A stretch of DNA of 64,000 nucleotides from Planctomycetota bacterium (lineage in GTDB: Bacteria; Planctomycetota; SZUA-567; H5-PLA8): NCBI GenBank assembly GCA_015075375.1, contig JABTUM010000004.1:62001-126000 (forward strand). The letters run 5' to 3'. The notes under the pieces are model-generated. The model had not been told where the DNA came from, ran no database searches, and saw nothing but the letters and a program-made list of their open reading frames with translations. Positions within the stretch are counted from its first letter, which is position 1, and each line of letters begins with the position of its first letter. Position numbers and translations under genes: made by a program. Positions 43,978-53,413 of this stretch are shown here, piece after piece.

Positions 43978-45018
43978 ATGACCGATAAGGCAACGTCTAC
44001 CTCAACAAATGCGCTGGGATTAGGCCGCGGGGCGTATGCGGGCGGGAAGTCGACGCTTTGCCCGGGCTGCGGGCACGATTCGGTGACGGCGCAGATTATC
44101 GCGGCGTGCTACGAACTGAACATTCCTCCGCATCGCGTGGCGAAATTCAGCGGAATCGGCTGTTCGTCGAAGACGCCGGGGTATTTCCTGAGCCGCGCGC
44201 AGGGTTTTAACGGGACGCACGGGCGGATGCCGTCGATCGCGACGGGAGGTTTGCTGGCCAACCGTTCGCTGATCGGCCTGGGCGTGACGGGCGACGGCGA
44301 TACGGCGTCCATCGGGCTGGGGCAGTTCGCGCACCTGCTGCGCCGAAACGTACGCATGGCGTACATTATCGAGAACAACGGCGTGTACGGACTGACCAAA
44401 GGGCAATTCAGCGCGACGGCCGACGAGGGGAGCGTGCACCGGGGCGGCGAGGTGAACCGGCAGACGCCGATCGATTGCTGCGCGCTGGCGCTGGAGCTGG
44501 GCTGCGGATTCGTCTCTCGGACCTTCAGCGCCGACCGCACTCAGTTGGCGGCGCTTTTGAAGGCCGCCTTGAGCTTCGACGGCACGGCGCTGATCGATGT
44601 CGTATCGCCGTGCGTCACCTTCAATAACCATCCAAGTTCAACAAAGTCTTACGGCTACGTGAAAGAGCACGAAGAACCGCTGCATGCGATCGATTTCATC
44701 CCGCATTTCGAGCCGCATCCGGAGATCGAATTAAAGCCGGGGGAAGTGCGCGAATTGACGCTGCACGACGGCTCGGTGATCCGCCTGCTGCGCACGGCGG
44801 CGGATTACGACCCGCAAAGCCGGCGCGCGGCTTTCGAGCTGTTCGAGCGTGCGCGCGGCGAAAAGCTGCTTCCGACGGGGCTGTTGTTCTTCGATCCGTC
44901 ACGGCCGGCCTTCGATACGCAATGCGGGCTGGTCGATGAGCCGCTCGCCGCGCTGGGCGTGGAGACGCTGCGCCCCCCGCCGGAGGCATTGGCGGCGATC
45001 ATGGAGGAGCTGAAGTAG
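43978..45018 (+). CDS. korB: 2-oxoacid:acceptor oxidoreductase, beta subunit
   Basis: This 346-residue thiamine-diphosphate subunit has GDGDTASIG and NNGVYGLTKGQ for the cofactor and metal. Cys28 and Cys31 (CPGCGH), Cys62 (GIGCSSKTPG) and a Cys near 212 (SPCVTF) are the usual ligands of the single [4Fe-4S] cluster in KorB/PorB. It transfers electrons to ferredoxin or a similar carrier. GAGGG precedes the ATG. The 145-base gap to korA holds the GATTTTG repeat. No ferredoxin subunit gene is adjacent. Confidence 0.95.
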   Translation: MTDKATSTSTNALGLGRGAYAGGKSTLCPGCGHDSVTAQIIAACYELNIPPHRVAKFSGIGCSSKTPGYFLSRAQGFNGTHGRMPSIATGGLLANRSLIGLGVTGDGDTASIGLGQFAHLLRRNVRMAYIIENNGVYGLTKGQFSATADEGSVHRGGEVNRQTPIDCCALALELGCGFVSRTFSADRTQLAALLKAALSFDGTALIDVVSPCVTFNNHPSSTKSYGYVKEHEEPLHAIDFIPHFEPHPEIELKPGEVRELTLHDGSVIRLLRTAADYDPQSRRAAFELFERARGEKLLPTGLLFFDPSRPAFDTQCGLVDEPLAALGVETLRPPPEALAAIMEELK

Positions 45019-45020
45019 GC

Positions 45021-45094
45021 GGTTTTGGATTTTGGATTTTCAATAGGCCGCGGCTTGAGCTTTTCGGTTTTGGTTTTGGTTTTGGTTTTGGTTT
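45021..45094 (+). repeat. GATTTTG remnant and (GGTTTT)4 tandem repeat
   Basis: Just after korB there is GGTTTTG-GATTTTG-GATTTT (45021-45040), related to the repeat before korB. After 25 bases comes a different tract, four copies of GGTTTT plus GGTTT (45066-45094). It ends 29 bases before the acyl-CoA dehydrogenase start. Confidence 0.95.
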
Positions 45095-45123
45095 CCTTTG
45101 TTCGATCTGAGGAGCGTTTGCGC

Positions 45124-46320
45124 ATGGATCTTACGTATACGGCGGAGCACGAGGAGTTGCGGCGCGGGGCGCTGGACTTTGCGAAGCGCGAGGTCGAGCC
45201 GGGGTTGCGCGAGCGTGACGAGCAGGCGAAGCCCGATCCTGCGATTTACCGCAAGATGGGCCAAGAGGGCTTTCTGGGGATCTGCATACCGGAAGCGTAT
45301 GGCGGCTTGGGGCTCGATTACCACGCGCTGGGCATCTTGAGCGAAGCGATGGAGTACGTCGATACGTCGGCGCGCGTGATTTTGTCGGTGCATAACGGGC
45401 TGCATTCGCTGGCGGTGTATCAATGGGGCACCGAGGAGCAGAAGAAGGCGCATCTGGTTCCGCTGGCGCGCGGCGAACGGATCGGCACGTTCTGCCTCAC
45501 CGAGCCGGCTTGCGGTAGCGATCCGGCGGGGTTGCAGTGTTTCGCCGAGCGCAAGGGCGACCGCTATATCCTGAATGGCGAGAAGATCTGGATCAGCCTC
45601 TCGACGATCGCGGACGTGTACCTGGTGATGGCGTATACCGACCGCGCGAAACAAGCGGCGAGCGATTCGCACGGGATCACGGCGTTTCTGGTGGACCGAG
45701 CGTGGAAGGGGGTCGAACCGTACGACCTGAAGGGGAAGCTGGGCGTGCGCGCGGGCGCAACGGGCGGCGTGGCGTTTAAGGACGTCGAGATCCCCGCGGA
45801 CCGCGTACTGGGCGGCGAGGGGAACGGTTTTAAGGTGGCGATGAGTGCGCTGGACAACGGGCGCTACACGGTGGCGGCGGGCTGCGTCGGCCTGATGAAG
45901 GCGTGCCTCGATGCGTCGACCAAGTACGCGAACGAACGCTCGGCCGGCGGTAAGGTGATCGGCAAGCATCAGCTCGTGCAGCAGATGATCGCGTACATGG
46001 TCCAGTCGATCGACGTGGGCGATCTGCTGGTGCGGCGCTGCGGCTGGATGAAGAATCAAGGGCTGCGCTGCACGCGCGAGGTATCGATGGCGAAGTGGAC
46101 GAACACGGTGAACTCGCAGCAATGTGCCGATCACGCGATCGAAATTCACGGCGCGTACGGGTACAGCAACGAGTTTCCGGTGGAGCGCTATTGGCGGAAT
46201 TCGCGCGGCGCGGTGATCTACGAAGGCACGAAGGAGATTCACCAGCTGGTACAGGCCGGTTACGCGCTGGGCTACCGCAAGGACGCGCCGTTGCCGAAGG
46301 AACTCCCGCGCTGGCCTTGA
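45124..46320 (+). CDS. Acyl-CoA dehydrogenase
   Basis: This protein has 398 residues from the ATG at 45124, supported by GAGGAG about eight bases upstream and by family length. The frame stays open upstream into the GGTTTT repeat (45025), but that extension encodes only a repeat of Val/Leu. FAD and substrate motifs are typical: FCLTEPACGSDPAGLQ, GEKIWIS, RVLGGEGNGFKVAM, QLVQQMIAYM and the catalytic base Glu367 in VIYEGTKEIHQL. It oxidises acyl-CoA to enoyl-CoA and passes electrons to ETF. Next to KorAB it may serve oxidation of a 2-oxoacid-derived acyl-CoA, such as from branched amino acids. Confidence 0.94.
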   Translation: MDLTYTAEHEELRRGALDFAKREVEPGLRERDEQAKPDPAIYRKMGQEGFLGICIPEAYGGLGLDYHALGILSEAMEYVDTSARVILSVHNGLHSLAVYQWGTEEQKKAHLVPLARGERIGTFCLTEPACGSDPAGLQCFAERKGDRYILNGEKIWISLSTIADVYLVMAYTDRAKQAASDSHGITAFLVDRAWKGVEPYDLKGKLGVRAGATGGVAFKDVEIPADRVLGGEGNGFKVAMSALDNGRYTVAAGCVGLMKACLDASTKYANERSAGGKVIGKHQLVQQMIAYMVQSIDVGDLLVRRCGWMKNQGLRCTREVSMAKWTNTVNSQQCADHAIEIHGAYGYSNEFPVERYWRNSRGAVIYEGTKEIHQLVQAGYALGYRKDAPLPKELPRWP

Positions 46321-46348
46321 TTCGCCCAGCGCGTAGAATTATCGGCGC

Positions 46349-47044
46349 ATGGCATCCCATTCGGCGCTGCAAATTCGCGATCTCGGATTCCGCTACAAGC
46401 CGGACGGCAACGGCCCGTGGACGGTGCGCGTGCGCGCGCTGGAATTGGGCGCGGGCGAGCAGGCGCTGCTTGCGGGGCCGTCGGGGCAGGGCAAAAGCAC
46501 GCTGCTGTACCTGATCGCCGGGTTGCTGGATCCACAGCAAGGGCGCGTACTGGTTCACGGCGAAGAGATCCACGCGCTGCGCGGCGCGAACCGCGACCGC
46601 TTCCGCGGACGGCGCATCGGCATGGTCTTTCAAACCTTCCATTTATTACCTGGATTTTCGGCGCTTCAAAACGTGATGGCGGCGCTGATGTTTTCAAACG
46701 TACCTGGCGCGGAACATCGCGAACGTGCCGAGCGGCTGCTGCGAGAATTGGGAATCGACGCGCCGGAAGTGCCGGTGGAGGAATTGAGCGTCGGGCAGCA
46801 GCAGCGCGTGGCGGTGGCTCGGGCGCTGGCGTGCGATCCGGCGCTGGTGCTGGCCGACGAACCGACGGCGAGCCTGGATCCGGCGGCGCGCGATGCGGCT
46901 ATGGCGCTGTTGCAGGGCGCGTGCCGCGCGCACGGGGCGGCTTTGTTGGTGGTGAGCCACGATACGGCACTGGCGGCGCGCTTCGAACGGGAACTAACGC
47001 TTAGCACAACCTCCGGGCAGCCCGATGGAGCGGCCCCGCCATGA
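46349..47044 (+). CDS. ABC transporter ATP-binding protein, LolD/MacB type
   Basis: This 231-residue ATPase has Walker A GPSGQGKST (43-51), Q-loop in VFQTFHLLPGFSALQN, signature LSVGQ (146-150), Walker B LVLADE (166-171) and the switch His in VVSHD. The sequence after the Q-loop is typical of LolD/FtsE/MacB enzymes that drive periplasmic or lipoprotein extraction. The stop overlaps the permease gene by ATGA. The pair is probably co-transcribed with the DUF3299 gene. Confidence 0.94.
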   Translation: MASHSALQIRDLGFRYKPDGNGPWTVRVRALELGAGEQALLAGPSGQGKSTLLYLIAGLLDPQQGRVLVHGEEIHALRGANRDRFRGRRIGMVFQTFHLLPGFSALQNVMAALMFSNVPGAEHRERAERLLRELGIDAPEVPVEELSVGQQQRVAVARALACDPALVLADEPTASLDPAARDAAMALLQGACRAHGAALLVVSHDTALAARFERELTLSTTSGQPDGAAPP

Positions 47045-48339
47045 TGACGGATTTCGCGTTCGTGCGGCAGAGCCTGCGATCGCGGCGTTACTCGGCGGGC
47101 GTAACGGTGCTCTCGGTAGCCGTGGCGGCGGGGCTGCTGCTGGTGCTGGTGCAGTTGCGCGAAGCCGGAAGACGTGCGTTCGAGCGCGGACCTGGGACGA
47201 TGCATCTGCTGGTGAGCCGCGACGCGAGCCCGCTGGTCTCGGTGCTGAACGGAATCTTCCTGGCCGGCGCGCCGGCTCGCGCGTTGACCTGGCCGCAGTA
47301 CCGTGAATTAACGGAATCCTTTCCGCACGAATTTGCGATCCCGGTGCAACTGGGTGACAGCTACCGCGGGCATCCGGTGCTCGCTACGACGCACGACTTC
47401 TTCAAACGCTTCCAGCCGGGACCGCAGACCCCGTGGGAACTGGAAGCCGGGAAATTCTTCGAACAGCCGTTCGAGGTGGTGCTGGGCGCACGCGCGGCAC
47501 GGGATACGGGCTTGGCTGCGGGAGACCGGATTCTTTTGGATCACGGGCTGCGTACGTCGAATGCCATCGCGGACGGCACGCATACGGGGTTCGAGTTCGA
47601 AGTCGTGGGCGTGTTGCGCCCGACGGGTGGACCGCACGATCGGGCGCTGTTCACCACGCTGCAAGCGAGTTGGATCGTGCATGCGCACGAGCGGCGCAAG
47701 CGCGCTCTACTCGCGGAAGGCGGAAGTTTGAGCGAACTGGCGCCCACGACGGAGGGCGAAGTCGATGAAGTGGACCGTAAGATCACGGGAATTTACTGGC
47801 GCTTGCCGACGCGGGAAGGCGCGGAGCAGTCGGCTCTGCTGCCGCAGGTGTATGGAGCATTGCGCGCGCGCGGCGACGTGACGGTGGCGGCGCCGGAGCA
47901 GGAAATCGCGCAGCTTTGGGAGATCGTGGATCACGTGGACCGGGTGCTGCTGGCGCTGGCTGTTGCGGTGCTGCTTTCGAGCGCCGTTTCGATATTGCTC
48001 TCGCTGTACCATTCGATGGCTCAGCGGCGGCGACAACTGGCGGTGCTGCGCGTGCTGGGTTGCAGCGGCCGGCGGCTGTGCGCCATGATCCTGACGGAGT
48101 CGGCTTTGCTGGGCCTGTGCGGCGCGCTGCTGGGCACTGCGTTCGCGGCGGCGGGAGGCTGGCTGGCGTCGGACGCATTGCGCGAGCGATTGGGTTTGTC
48201 GGTGGAAACGACGCTGTTCGACTCTTCCACGTTGCTGGTGATTTCAGGGACCGTTTTGCTGGCTTTATTCGCGGGGCTGGCGCCTGCGCTGGCGGCTTAT
48301 CGGACGCCGGTGGTCAAGCAATTGCAGCCGCTGGGATAG
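47041..48339 (+). CDS. ABC transporter permease, FtsX/LolE type
   Basis: This 432-residue permease has one membrane helix near the N-terminus (about 20-40), a large periplasmic domain (about 45-290, MacB_PCD-like), then three C-terminal helices with LLALAVAVLLSSAVSILLSLYHSMAQRRRQLAVLRVLGCSGRR, the FtsX signature pattern. This topology is shared by LolC/E and MacB. It should act with the preceding ATPase in moving lipoproteins or small molecules across the envelope. The DUF3299 gene starts four bases after it. Confidence 0.92.
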   Translation: MMTDFAFVRQSLRSRRYSAGVTVLSVAVAAGLLLVLVQLREAGRRAFERGPGTMHLLVSRDASPLVSVLNGIFLAGAPARALTWPQYRELTESFPHEFAIPVQLGDSYRGHPVLATTHDFFKRFQPGPQTPWELEAGKFFEQPFEVVLGARAARDTGLAAGDRILLDHGLRTSNAIADGTHTGFEFEVVGVLRPTGGPHDRALFTTLQASWIVHAHERRKRALLAEGGSLSELAPTTEGEVDEVDRKITGIYWRLPTREGAEQSALLPQVYGALRARGDVTVAAPEQEIAQLWEIVDHVDRVLLALAVAVLLSSAVSILLSLYHSMAQRRRQLAVLRVLGCSGRRLCAMILTESALLGLCGALLGTAFAAAGGWLASDALRERLGLSVETTLFDSSTLLVISGTVLLALFAGLAPALAAYRTPVVKQLQPLG

Positions 48340-48343
48340 GCGC

Positions 48344-49081
48344 ATGAAAGCGTTCTGGATCTCGCTTCTGCTGCTTTTCGCGAGCACCGCGTATGCGGTG
48401 GCGCTGCGCCCGCCGGCGGGTTTCTCGATGCGTTCGTCCGAATACGCGCTGCTGCTGCCCGACGCGCTGCTCGAACGGGCACGGGAGAGGAAGATTCGGC
48501 CTGCGAAAGCTCCGGAGGTTCCGCCCGAGCCTGTAATTCCAAAAACAGCAATTGCATCGCGCGAAACGCCCAAGATTCGAGCGCCTTTGCAGGGCGAGGT
48601 GGTACGCGAATCCGGCCCGCGCATTTTGCGCAGGCCCGACGGCACACTGCTGCTTGACGATTTCTACGAACTTCGCGGATCCGGAACGCGCGAAGATCCT
48701 TACCGCGTGACGTGGGATTTGCTTGTTTCGGCGCTGGAGACGGCCAAGCCGAGCGACGGAGCGCTAGTGTTTCCGGCGCGCTTGGAATTGCTGAAGGATA
48801 TGGCGGTTGAATTGCGAGGATATACGGTTGTGGCCGAGAGTTCGGCGGCGCGGCATGAGTTCATCCTTAACCGTTCGGTGCTGGACGACTGCTGCCTGCT
48901 GCCGCCTACGAATATCTTTGAGGTAGTCGAAGTTCGCAGCGCGCAAGCGGGGTTGCTGATGCCAGGCATCGTGAATGCGGTGACGGTGCGCGGAACGTTG
49001 CGGATCGATCCGTTGATCCGGCAGGGACAAGTGGCGGGCGTTTATGTGCTGGAAGACGCGGAGCTGGTATTAGGCCGCTGA
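48344..49081 (+). CDS. DUF3299-like exported protein linked to the ABC transporter
   Basis: This 245-residue protein has a signal peptide (about 1-19, ending AYA-VA). The middle is charged and Pro-rich. The C-terminal 150 residues resemble DUF3299: GSGTREDPYRVTWDLLVSAL, LKDMAVELRGYTV, EFILNRSVLDDCCLLPPTN and VRGTLRIDP. The conserved Cys pair is present. Members have unknown function and are often beside ABC permeases, which suggests a periplasmic partner of the transporter. It converges on the minus-strand operon with a one-base gap. Confidence 0.78.
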   Translation: MKAFWISLLLLFASTAYAVALRPPAGFSMRSSEYALLLPDALLERARERKIRPAKAPEVPPEPVIPKTAIASRETPKIRAPLQGEVVRESGPRILRRPDGTLLLDDFYELRGSGTREDPYRVTWDLLVSALETAKPSDGALVFPARLELLKDMAVELRGYTVVAESSAARHEFILNRSVLDDCCLLPPTNIFEVVEVRSAQAGLLMPGIVNAVTVRGTLRIDPLIRQGQVAGVYVLEDAELVLGR

Positions 49082-49082
49082 C

Positions 49083-50528
49083 TCAAGGCGCCTCGATAAG
49101 CTGGCATTTACCTTCCGCGGACGGAATATCCACGGATTGTCCTTCGATATCGATGCGTATGACGCGGGGATTCGGTTCAAAATCGGTGCGTCGCACCAGG
49201 TACTTGTTGTTCCATTTTAGCGCAGAAATTACACTGCTCGATTCGGCAGGGACCTCCCATAGCACCGGCTCCCCCTGCTCGAGAAACTCCGCATAAGCCT
49301 GCGATTGGGCGTAGACTTCATGCACGGCAGGAACCTCGGCTTCCAACTCGTTCGCGGGGCACCACATGGCGAAACCGTCGTGCCCGCGCAGAAGCGCATG
49401 CCAGAGAAATTCCTGATACATCGCGCGTAACATGGGTTCGAAGCCTTGCGGCAAGCCTTCCTTCGGCGGGTTGGTGGTCGTCCAATGAACAAAGGCCAGG
49501 GAAGGAATCTGCTTGGGGGTATGGCGGGCGGCGGATGTAGCTTCTTTCAGCAGCGGATAAAACCAGCGGTACTGAGGGTTTTTGAATTCGTAATCGGCTG
49601 CATAATGATACCAGGTGTAGAGGACCGGCATGGCGCAAGTGTATCCGGAAGGCGTGAACTCATCGGCCCACGGCCGATAAAGCGCTTTGTGCTCGCGGGC
49701 GTACGGCAACCCTTCCTTGCGCTGTTCGAAGAAATCCCACCAGTAGCGGTGGCCGTCGTGGGGGGCGATGGCGTAGTTTCCGACGCGCGCGGCAGGGAAC
49801 TGCTTCAAAATCGGCGCCGTGAAAACTTCGCGCTGCATTTGCGCTCGCACGGACCGAACCGCTTTGCTGTAGGCTTCGAAATTCTTCGCCAAATCCGGGA
49901 TCTTTTCCTGGCAGCGGGTGCAGCGCTGCGCAGAGGCCCAGCCGTCGTTCCATTCTTCGGGGCCGTCGAATTCCCAATCGGCGAGCCAATAATCGACTGG
50001 AACGCCGGCTTCGGCGTAGGCCTTCAGGTAGGCCTCCGTGCGCTCGCGCATTGGCGCAAAACGTGATTGGACGGCGAACGGGCATCCCGGCCGCCAGAAG
50101 AAGGACGAATCGAAGAATGGTTTTCCGTCTGCACTCACGTGTCCGGTTGATGGCGTACCGTCGTAGAAGCCATGCGCTATGCCGGTTCCGTCTATCACAG
50201 TTTCCATGCCCAACTTCTTCTGCAATTTGGCGATGCGAATAGCGTTAGGGGCGTGCTGTTCTATTTCTCCGTGCTGCCAGCGCGTGAGGAAAGCGATTCC
50301 GCGCGTGTTGAGTTCCTTAAGTATGCGTTCCAGTTCGTCGTCGCTGGCTTGCGTTGGAAAGTTGGGCGTCCAGAGGATAAGCGGCGGGCGTCCGCCGCGG
50401 GGATGCTCCAGTGGCTTGGTGACTGCCAGTATACGCTCGGCATCGCTGGGTTTGGCGGCCTCGCCGGCTACTGACAGTGAGGTTAAGATGAACAGGAGTG
50501 CGCATATGGGCTGGATTCGCTGGCGCAT
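49083..50528 (-). CDS. Exported TIM-barrel-like protein, last gene of the large minus operon
   Basis: This protein has 481 residues from the ATG at 50526-50528, where a clear signal peptide begins (MRQRIQPICALLFILTSLSVAG). The frame is open further upstream but would run through the previous gene. Barrel-like strands and helices follow: PPLILWTPNF, GIAFLTRWQHGE, GMETVIDGTG, VDYWLADWEFDGPEEW, RVGNYAIAPHDG and HDGFAMWCPANE. The DWE motif is a possible catalytic centre of hyaluronidase-like barrels, but the family is not recognised. A CxxC (CTRC) is present. It starts 14 bases after the PQQ-type gene and ends the operon. Confidence 0.72.
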   Translation of the reverse strand: MRQRIQPICALLFILTSLSVAGEAAKPSDAERILAVTKPLEHPRGGRPPLILWTPNFPTQASDDELERILKELNTRGIAFLTRWQHGEIEQHAPNAIRIAKLQKKLGMETVIDGTGIAHGFYDGTPSTGHVSADGKPFFDSSFFWRPGCPFAVQSRFAPMRERTEAYLKAYAEAGVPVDYWLADWEFDGPEEWNDGWASAQRCTRCQEKIPDLAKNFEAYSKAVRSVRAQMQREVFTAPILKQFPAARVGNYAIAPHDGHRYWWDFFEQRKEGLPYAREHKALYRPWADEFTPSGYTCAMPVLYTWYHYAADYEFKNPQYRWFYPLLKEATSAARHTPKQIPSLAFVHWTTTNPPKEGLPQGFEPMLRAMYQEFLWHALLRGHDGFAMWCPANELEAEVPAVHEVYAQSQAYAEFLEQGEPVLWEVPAESSSVISALKWNNKYLVRRTDFEPNPRVIRIDIEGQSVDIPSAEGKCQLIEAP

Positions 50529-50542
50529 AAATGCCCGTGCCT

Positions 50543-53413
50543 TTATTTCTTGATTTCGTTCATGAATTGAAGAGGGAGCCAGTTCGCGCGGCCGGTTGCG
50601 GCATCCTCGCCGGTCGGCGTCGCGGCCCAAGGCTTCGCGCCATCCCCGGAATCCGAAACCACGACTTGGGCGAACCAGGTGGTCCCGTTCGCAGGCGGCC
50701 CCGTAAGTGTTTTGGGCAGCGCTGCAAATGGAATGGCTAGCTCGGCGGTCCAGCACACTGCGCCTGGGGCCGCGGCGCTGGGACTTTCGAAGGCCGGCGC
50801 TTGCGCACCGGATGCAGCCGACCATTCGGGCTTAAACTCAGGGTCGCGATCCTTGAGTTTCCAGGCTTCCACTTCCTTGGCAATGCGCTCGGCTTGGCCA
50901 CCGGCGTCCACTACGGTTCGTATTTCCTGCTCCAGATTCGATGGAAATGCCAAGGTGAAGCGGCACACGGCGGCTCCACTGCGGCGCGGATCGAGGTAAA
51001 CCGAGATGCGCGCGCCTTCGGCCGGCGCAGGCTTGCCGGGAAGCAGTCGGCGAACCAAGCCGACATAAAGGCGTTCGGCATCCCACGTAAGCCGGGCTTC
51101 GAGCCCGTCGGCGTCGCCTGCCATTCCGTTGCTACGATAGAGCGGAAGCGGCGCCGCGCGCTGCCAGAGCGGTTCGTCGAGGACGCCATCGGACTTGGCA
51201 GATGCTTCGGCGCGCGGAATTTGCAGAGGTCCGGCGTGCCCGGTTCCGAAGATCACGGTGGCTCCGCCACCTCCCGTCCTGCGGCGGCTCATGAAGATCA
51301 AACGACCTTCGGCGTAGGCGGCCGGGCGAGCCACCGCGCCCGGATTTGGCAAGCCATGGGTAATGGGCATGCGAGCGGTCCAACCACGCGATCCGGTGGC
51401 TGCGTCGATTCCGTACAAGTCTCCTTCCATCGTACCGCCGTACAAAACGGACCCGACGCGGATGGGCGCGGCGTGAACGGGGCCGCCGACGGAGGTGGCT
51501 TGCGGCCACGCAACGGCGCCGGTGTCCGTACGAAGCGCGTGAATCAGGCCGGCATCGTCGCCGAAATAGACGAAGCCTTCGGCCAGACAGGAGCCGCCGC
51601 GGATGGGCGCTTGGGCGGAGTAGCGCCAGCGTTCGGCTCCGGTCTCGAGATCCAGGGCGAAAAAGGTACCGGCGTGATTGCCCAGAAACACGGTGCGCCC
51701 GTCGGTGGAAGGCGTGGCGGAAGACTCGGCGCCGAGTTTGGCGCGCCAGCGTTCGACGCCCGATTCGGCGTCGAGAGCGTAGGCAAATCCGTCCTGACTG
51801 GCGATTACCAAGCGCCCGTTGGCCGCGCACGGACCGCCTTCGATCCATCCGTTAGTTGGGTAATTCCAGGCCATGCGTCCGGTGGCCAAGTCGAGCGCAT
51901 AGACGCGGCGGTCGAGACTGCCCAGATAAAGCCGGTTGCGGTAGACCAGCGGCGCGCCGACGCATGCGCCGCCCGCGGGAAAAGACCAGCGGGTGCGCTC
52001 GCGCTCTAGGTCCAGCGCGTGTACGGCGCCGTTCTTGGTGCTCCCGTACAGGACGCCGTCGTGCAAGCAGAGCGCGCTGGTGAGGTTCCAAGGCTTGTCT
52101 TGCGGCTGAAACGGAAAGGCATTCCAGAGTTTGCCTCGCGCCCAAACCGCGCCGCTCAGGTTGAATGGTTCGTTCGCGGGAGGCTGCACCCACTTAAGGG
52201 GCGGGTGAAAGGCCGATCCGGGCACGTAGCCGGCGCGGTCTGGCCCTTTGCTTTCGGAGAGCCAATCGCGGTCGTATGCGGCCGCCGCCGCTCGTTCGGA
52301 AACCGCCTTAAATTGCTGGGTCCATTCGGGCTGCGCATGAAGCGTTAATTCGGCGAACCGACAGAGCGCCCGTGCCCGCTCGTGGCGGCCTTGCTCAATC
52401 CACGTATTCGCGATGGCGATCCAAGCGAGCTCAACCGACTGCCCAGAGGCCTCGGTTGGCCCCGGCGTGACCGGCGCGGCGTCCCGGAAATGCGCCTGCA
52501 TTCCGTCCAAAAACTCCGGCAAGCTTCCGGTGCTCAGGTTGCCCATGCGCAAGCGCGGAGAATCCCGGTTGGTCAGCAATTCCAGGACATGCACGCCGGG
52601 TTTCAATTCCACTTCGCCGGAAAGATCGTAGCAGGTTCCGCCGTAAGCCTCGGTGTACCAACCCGGTATCGCGGCACTCTCGCGGTTCTCGTCCAGCAGG
52701 AGCAGATTGAAGTATTGGTGGCTAAAATTCTCGTCGCCCACCACGAAGCGATACTTGCCGGCGTTTTTAATCTCGATTTCGGCCCGGAAATGATGAAACC
52801 ACTGGGTAGGCGTTCCGAAGGAAACGCTGGTATTCGGATAGATACCTTCGGAGCTGAAAGGCTGGCGCTTCTTGGGGTCGGGCTGCTTTTTCGCCTGCTC
52901 GGCTTCGGCCACGCGGGAGCGCTCACGGATACGCTCGAAGGTTTCCAGGAGCGGCTTCAGATGCAGCATATCCAAGCGGCTAAACGGTCCGGCGGTGCTG
53001 AAGCTTTGCGCGCTGTAACCTCCCAAAGGCTTCCAGTCGAGTCTCCCAAAGGGAACCACTCCTTGCGGAGCAGCCGCGAGTTTGGGATCGGGGTTGCCCC
53101 AGTAAAGCGCATACGATTTCGAGCGTGAAGCGCCATCGAATATGACGCGCAGGGAACGATCGTCGGCGTGCGCTACGAAATGGCTGACGGGCGCACCTTC
53201 GCCGTCTACGACACGCAGATCGCGCGCATCGGGTTGAAGCGCTCCGCCGTGCTCGATGATCACCGAGTACGAGGCGGAGGGTTCAGGCGTATCGAGCGGC
53301 GCGCGGAGCAGCCAACCTTCCATCCAAGCACCGCCTTTCGCCTCACCGGCGGCCGCGAGATTCGCCAGTCCAAGGATCAGAAGGCCGAAGCCAAGAAGCG
53401 TACGCTTATTCAT
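50543..53413 (-). CDS. Exported PQQ-type beta-propeller protein with DUF2341-like and CBM9-like domains
   Basis: This protein has 956 residues from the ATG at 53411-53413, preceded by AAGGAG. The start overlaps the upstream stop by eight bases (ATGAATAA). The signal peptide is about 1-22. N-terminal domain (about 30-115) resembles DUF2341, ending SYALYWGNP. A PA14-like region follows with FRAEIEIKNAGKYRFVVGDE. Residues about 430-690 are PQQ-type propeller blades, for example VYALDLATGRMAWNYP, YALDAESGVERWRA and FFALDLETGAERWRY. The C-terminal 250 residues resemble a CBM9-like sugar-binding domain (SDGVLDEPLWQRA, LEARLTWDAERLYVGL). No PQQ-enzyme catalytic signature is evident, so it is probably a binding or scaffold protein. 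Confidence 0.85.
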   Translation of the reverse strand: MNKRTLLGFGLLILGLANLAAAGEAKGGAWMEGWLLRAPLDTPEPSASYSVIIEHGGALQPDARDLRVVDGEGAPVSHFVAHADDRSLRVIFDGASRSKSYALYWGNPDPKLAAAPQGVVPFGRLDWKPLGGYSAQSFSTAGPFSRLDMLHLKPLLETFERIRERSRVAEAEQAKKQPDPKKRQPFSSEGIYPNTSVSFGTPTQWFHHFRAEIEIKNAGKYRFVVGDENFSHQYFNLLLLDENRESAAIPGWYTEAYGGTCYDLSGEVELKPGVHVLELLTNRDSPRLRMGNLSTGSLPEFLDGMQAHFRDAAPVTPGPTEASGQSVELAWIAIANTWIEQGRHERARALCRFAELTLHAQPEWTQQFKAVSERAAAAAYDRDWLSESKGPDRAGYVPGSAFHPPLKWVQPPANEPFNLSGAVWARGKLWNAFPFQPQDKPWNLTSALCLHDGVLYGSTKNGAVHALDLERERTRWSFPAGGACVGAPLVYRNRLYLGSLDRRVYALDLATGRMAWNYPTNGWIEGGPCAANGRLVIASQDGFAYALDAESGVERWRAKLGAESSATPSTDGRTVFLGNHAGTFFALDLETGAERWRYSAQAPIRGGSCLAEGFVYFGDDAGLIHALRTDTGAVAWPQATSVGGPVHAAPIRVGSVLYGGTMEGDLYGIDAATGSRGWTARMPITHGLPNPGAVARPAAYAEGRLIFMSRRRTGGGGATVIFGTGHAGPLQIPRAEASAKSDGVLDEPLWQRAAPLPLYRSNGMAGDADGLEARLTWDAERLYVGLVRRLLPGKPAPAEGARISVYLDPRRSGAAVCRFTLAFPSNLEQEIRTVVDAGGQAERIAKEVEAWKLKDRDPEFKPEWSAASGAQAPAFESPSAAAPGAVCWTAELAIPFAALPKTLTGPPANGTTWFAQVVVSDSGDGAKPWAATPTGEDAATGRANWLPLQFMNEIKK

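Noticed and set aside
45025-45123. N-terminal extension of the acyl-CoA dehydrogenase
   Set aside because: It is encoded by the GGTTTT repeat and lies before a well-placed GAGGAG and ATG.
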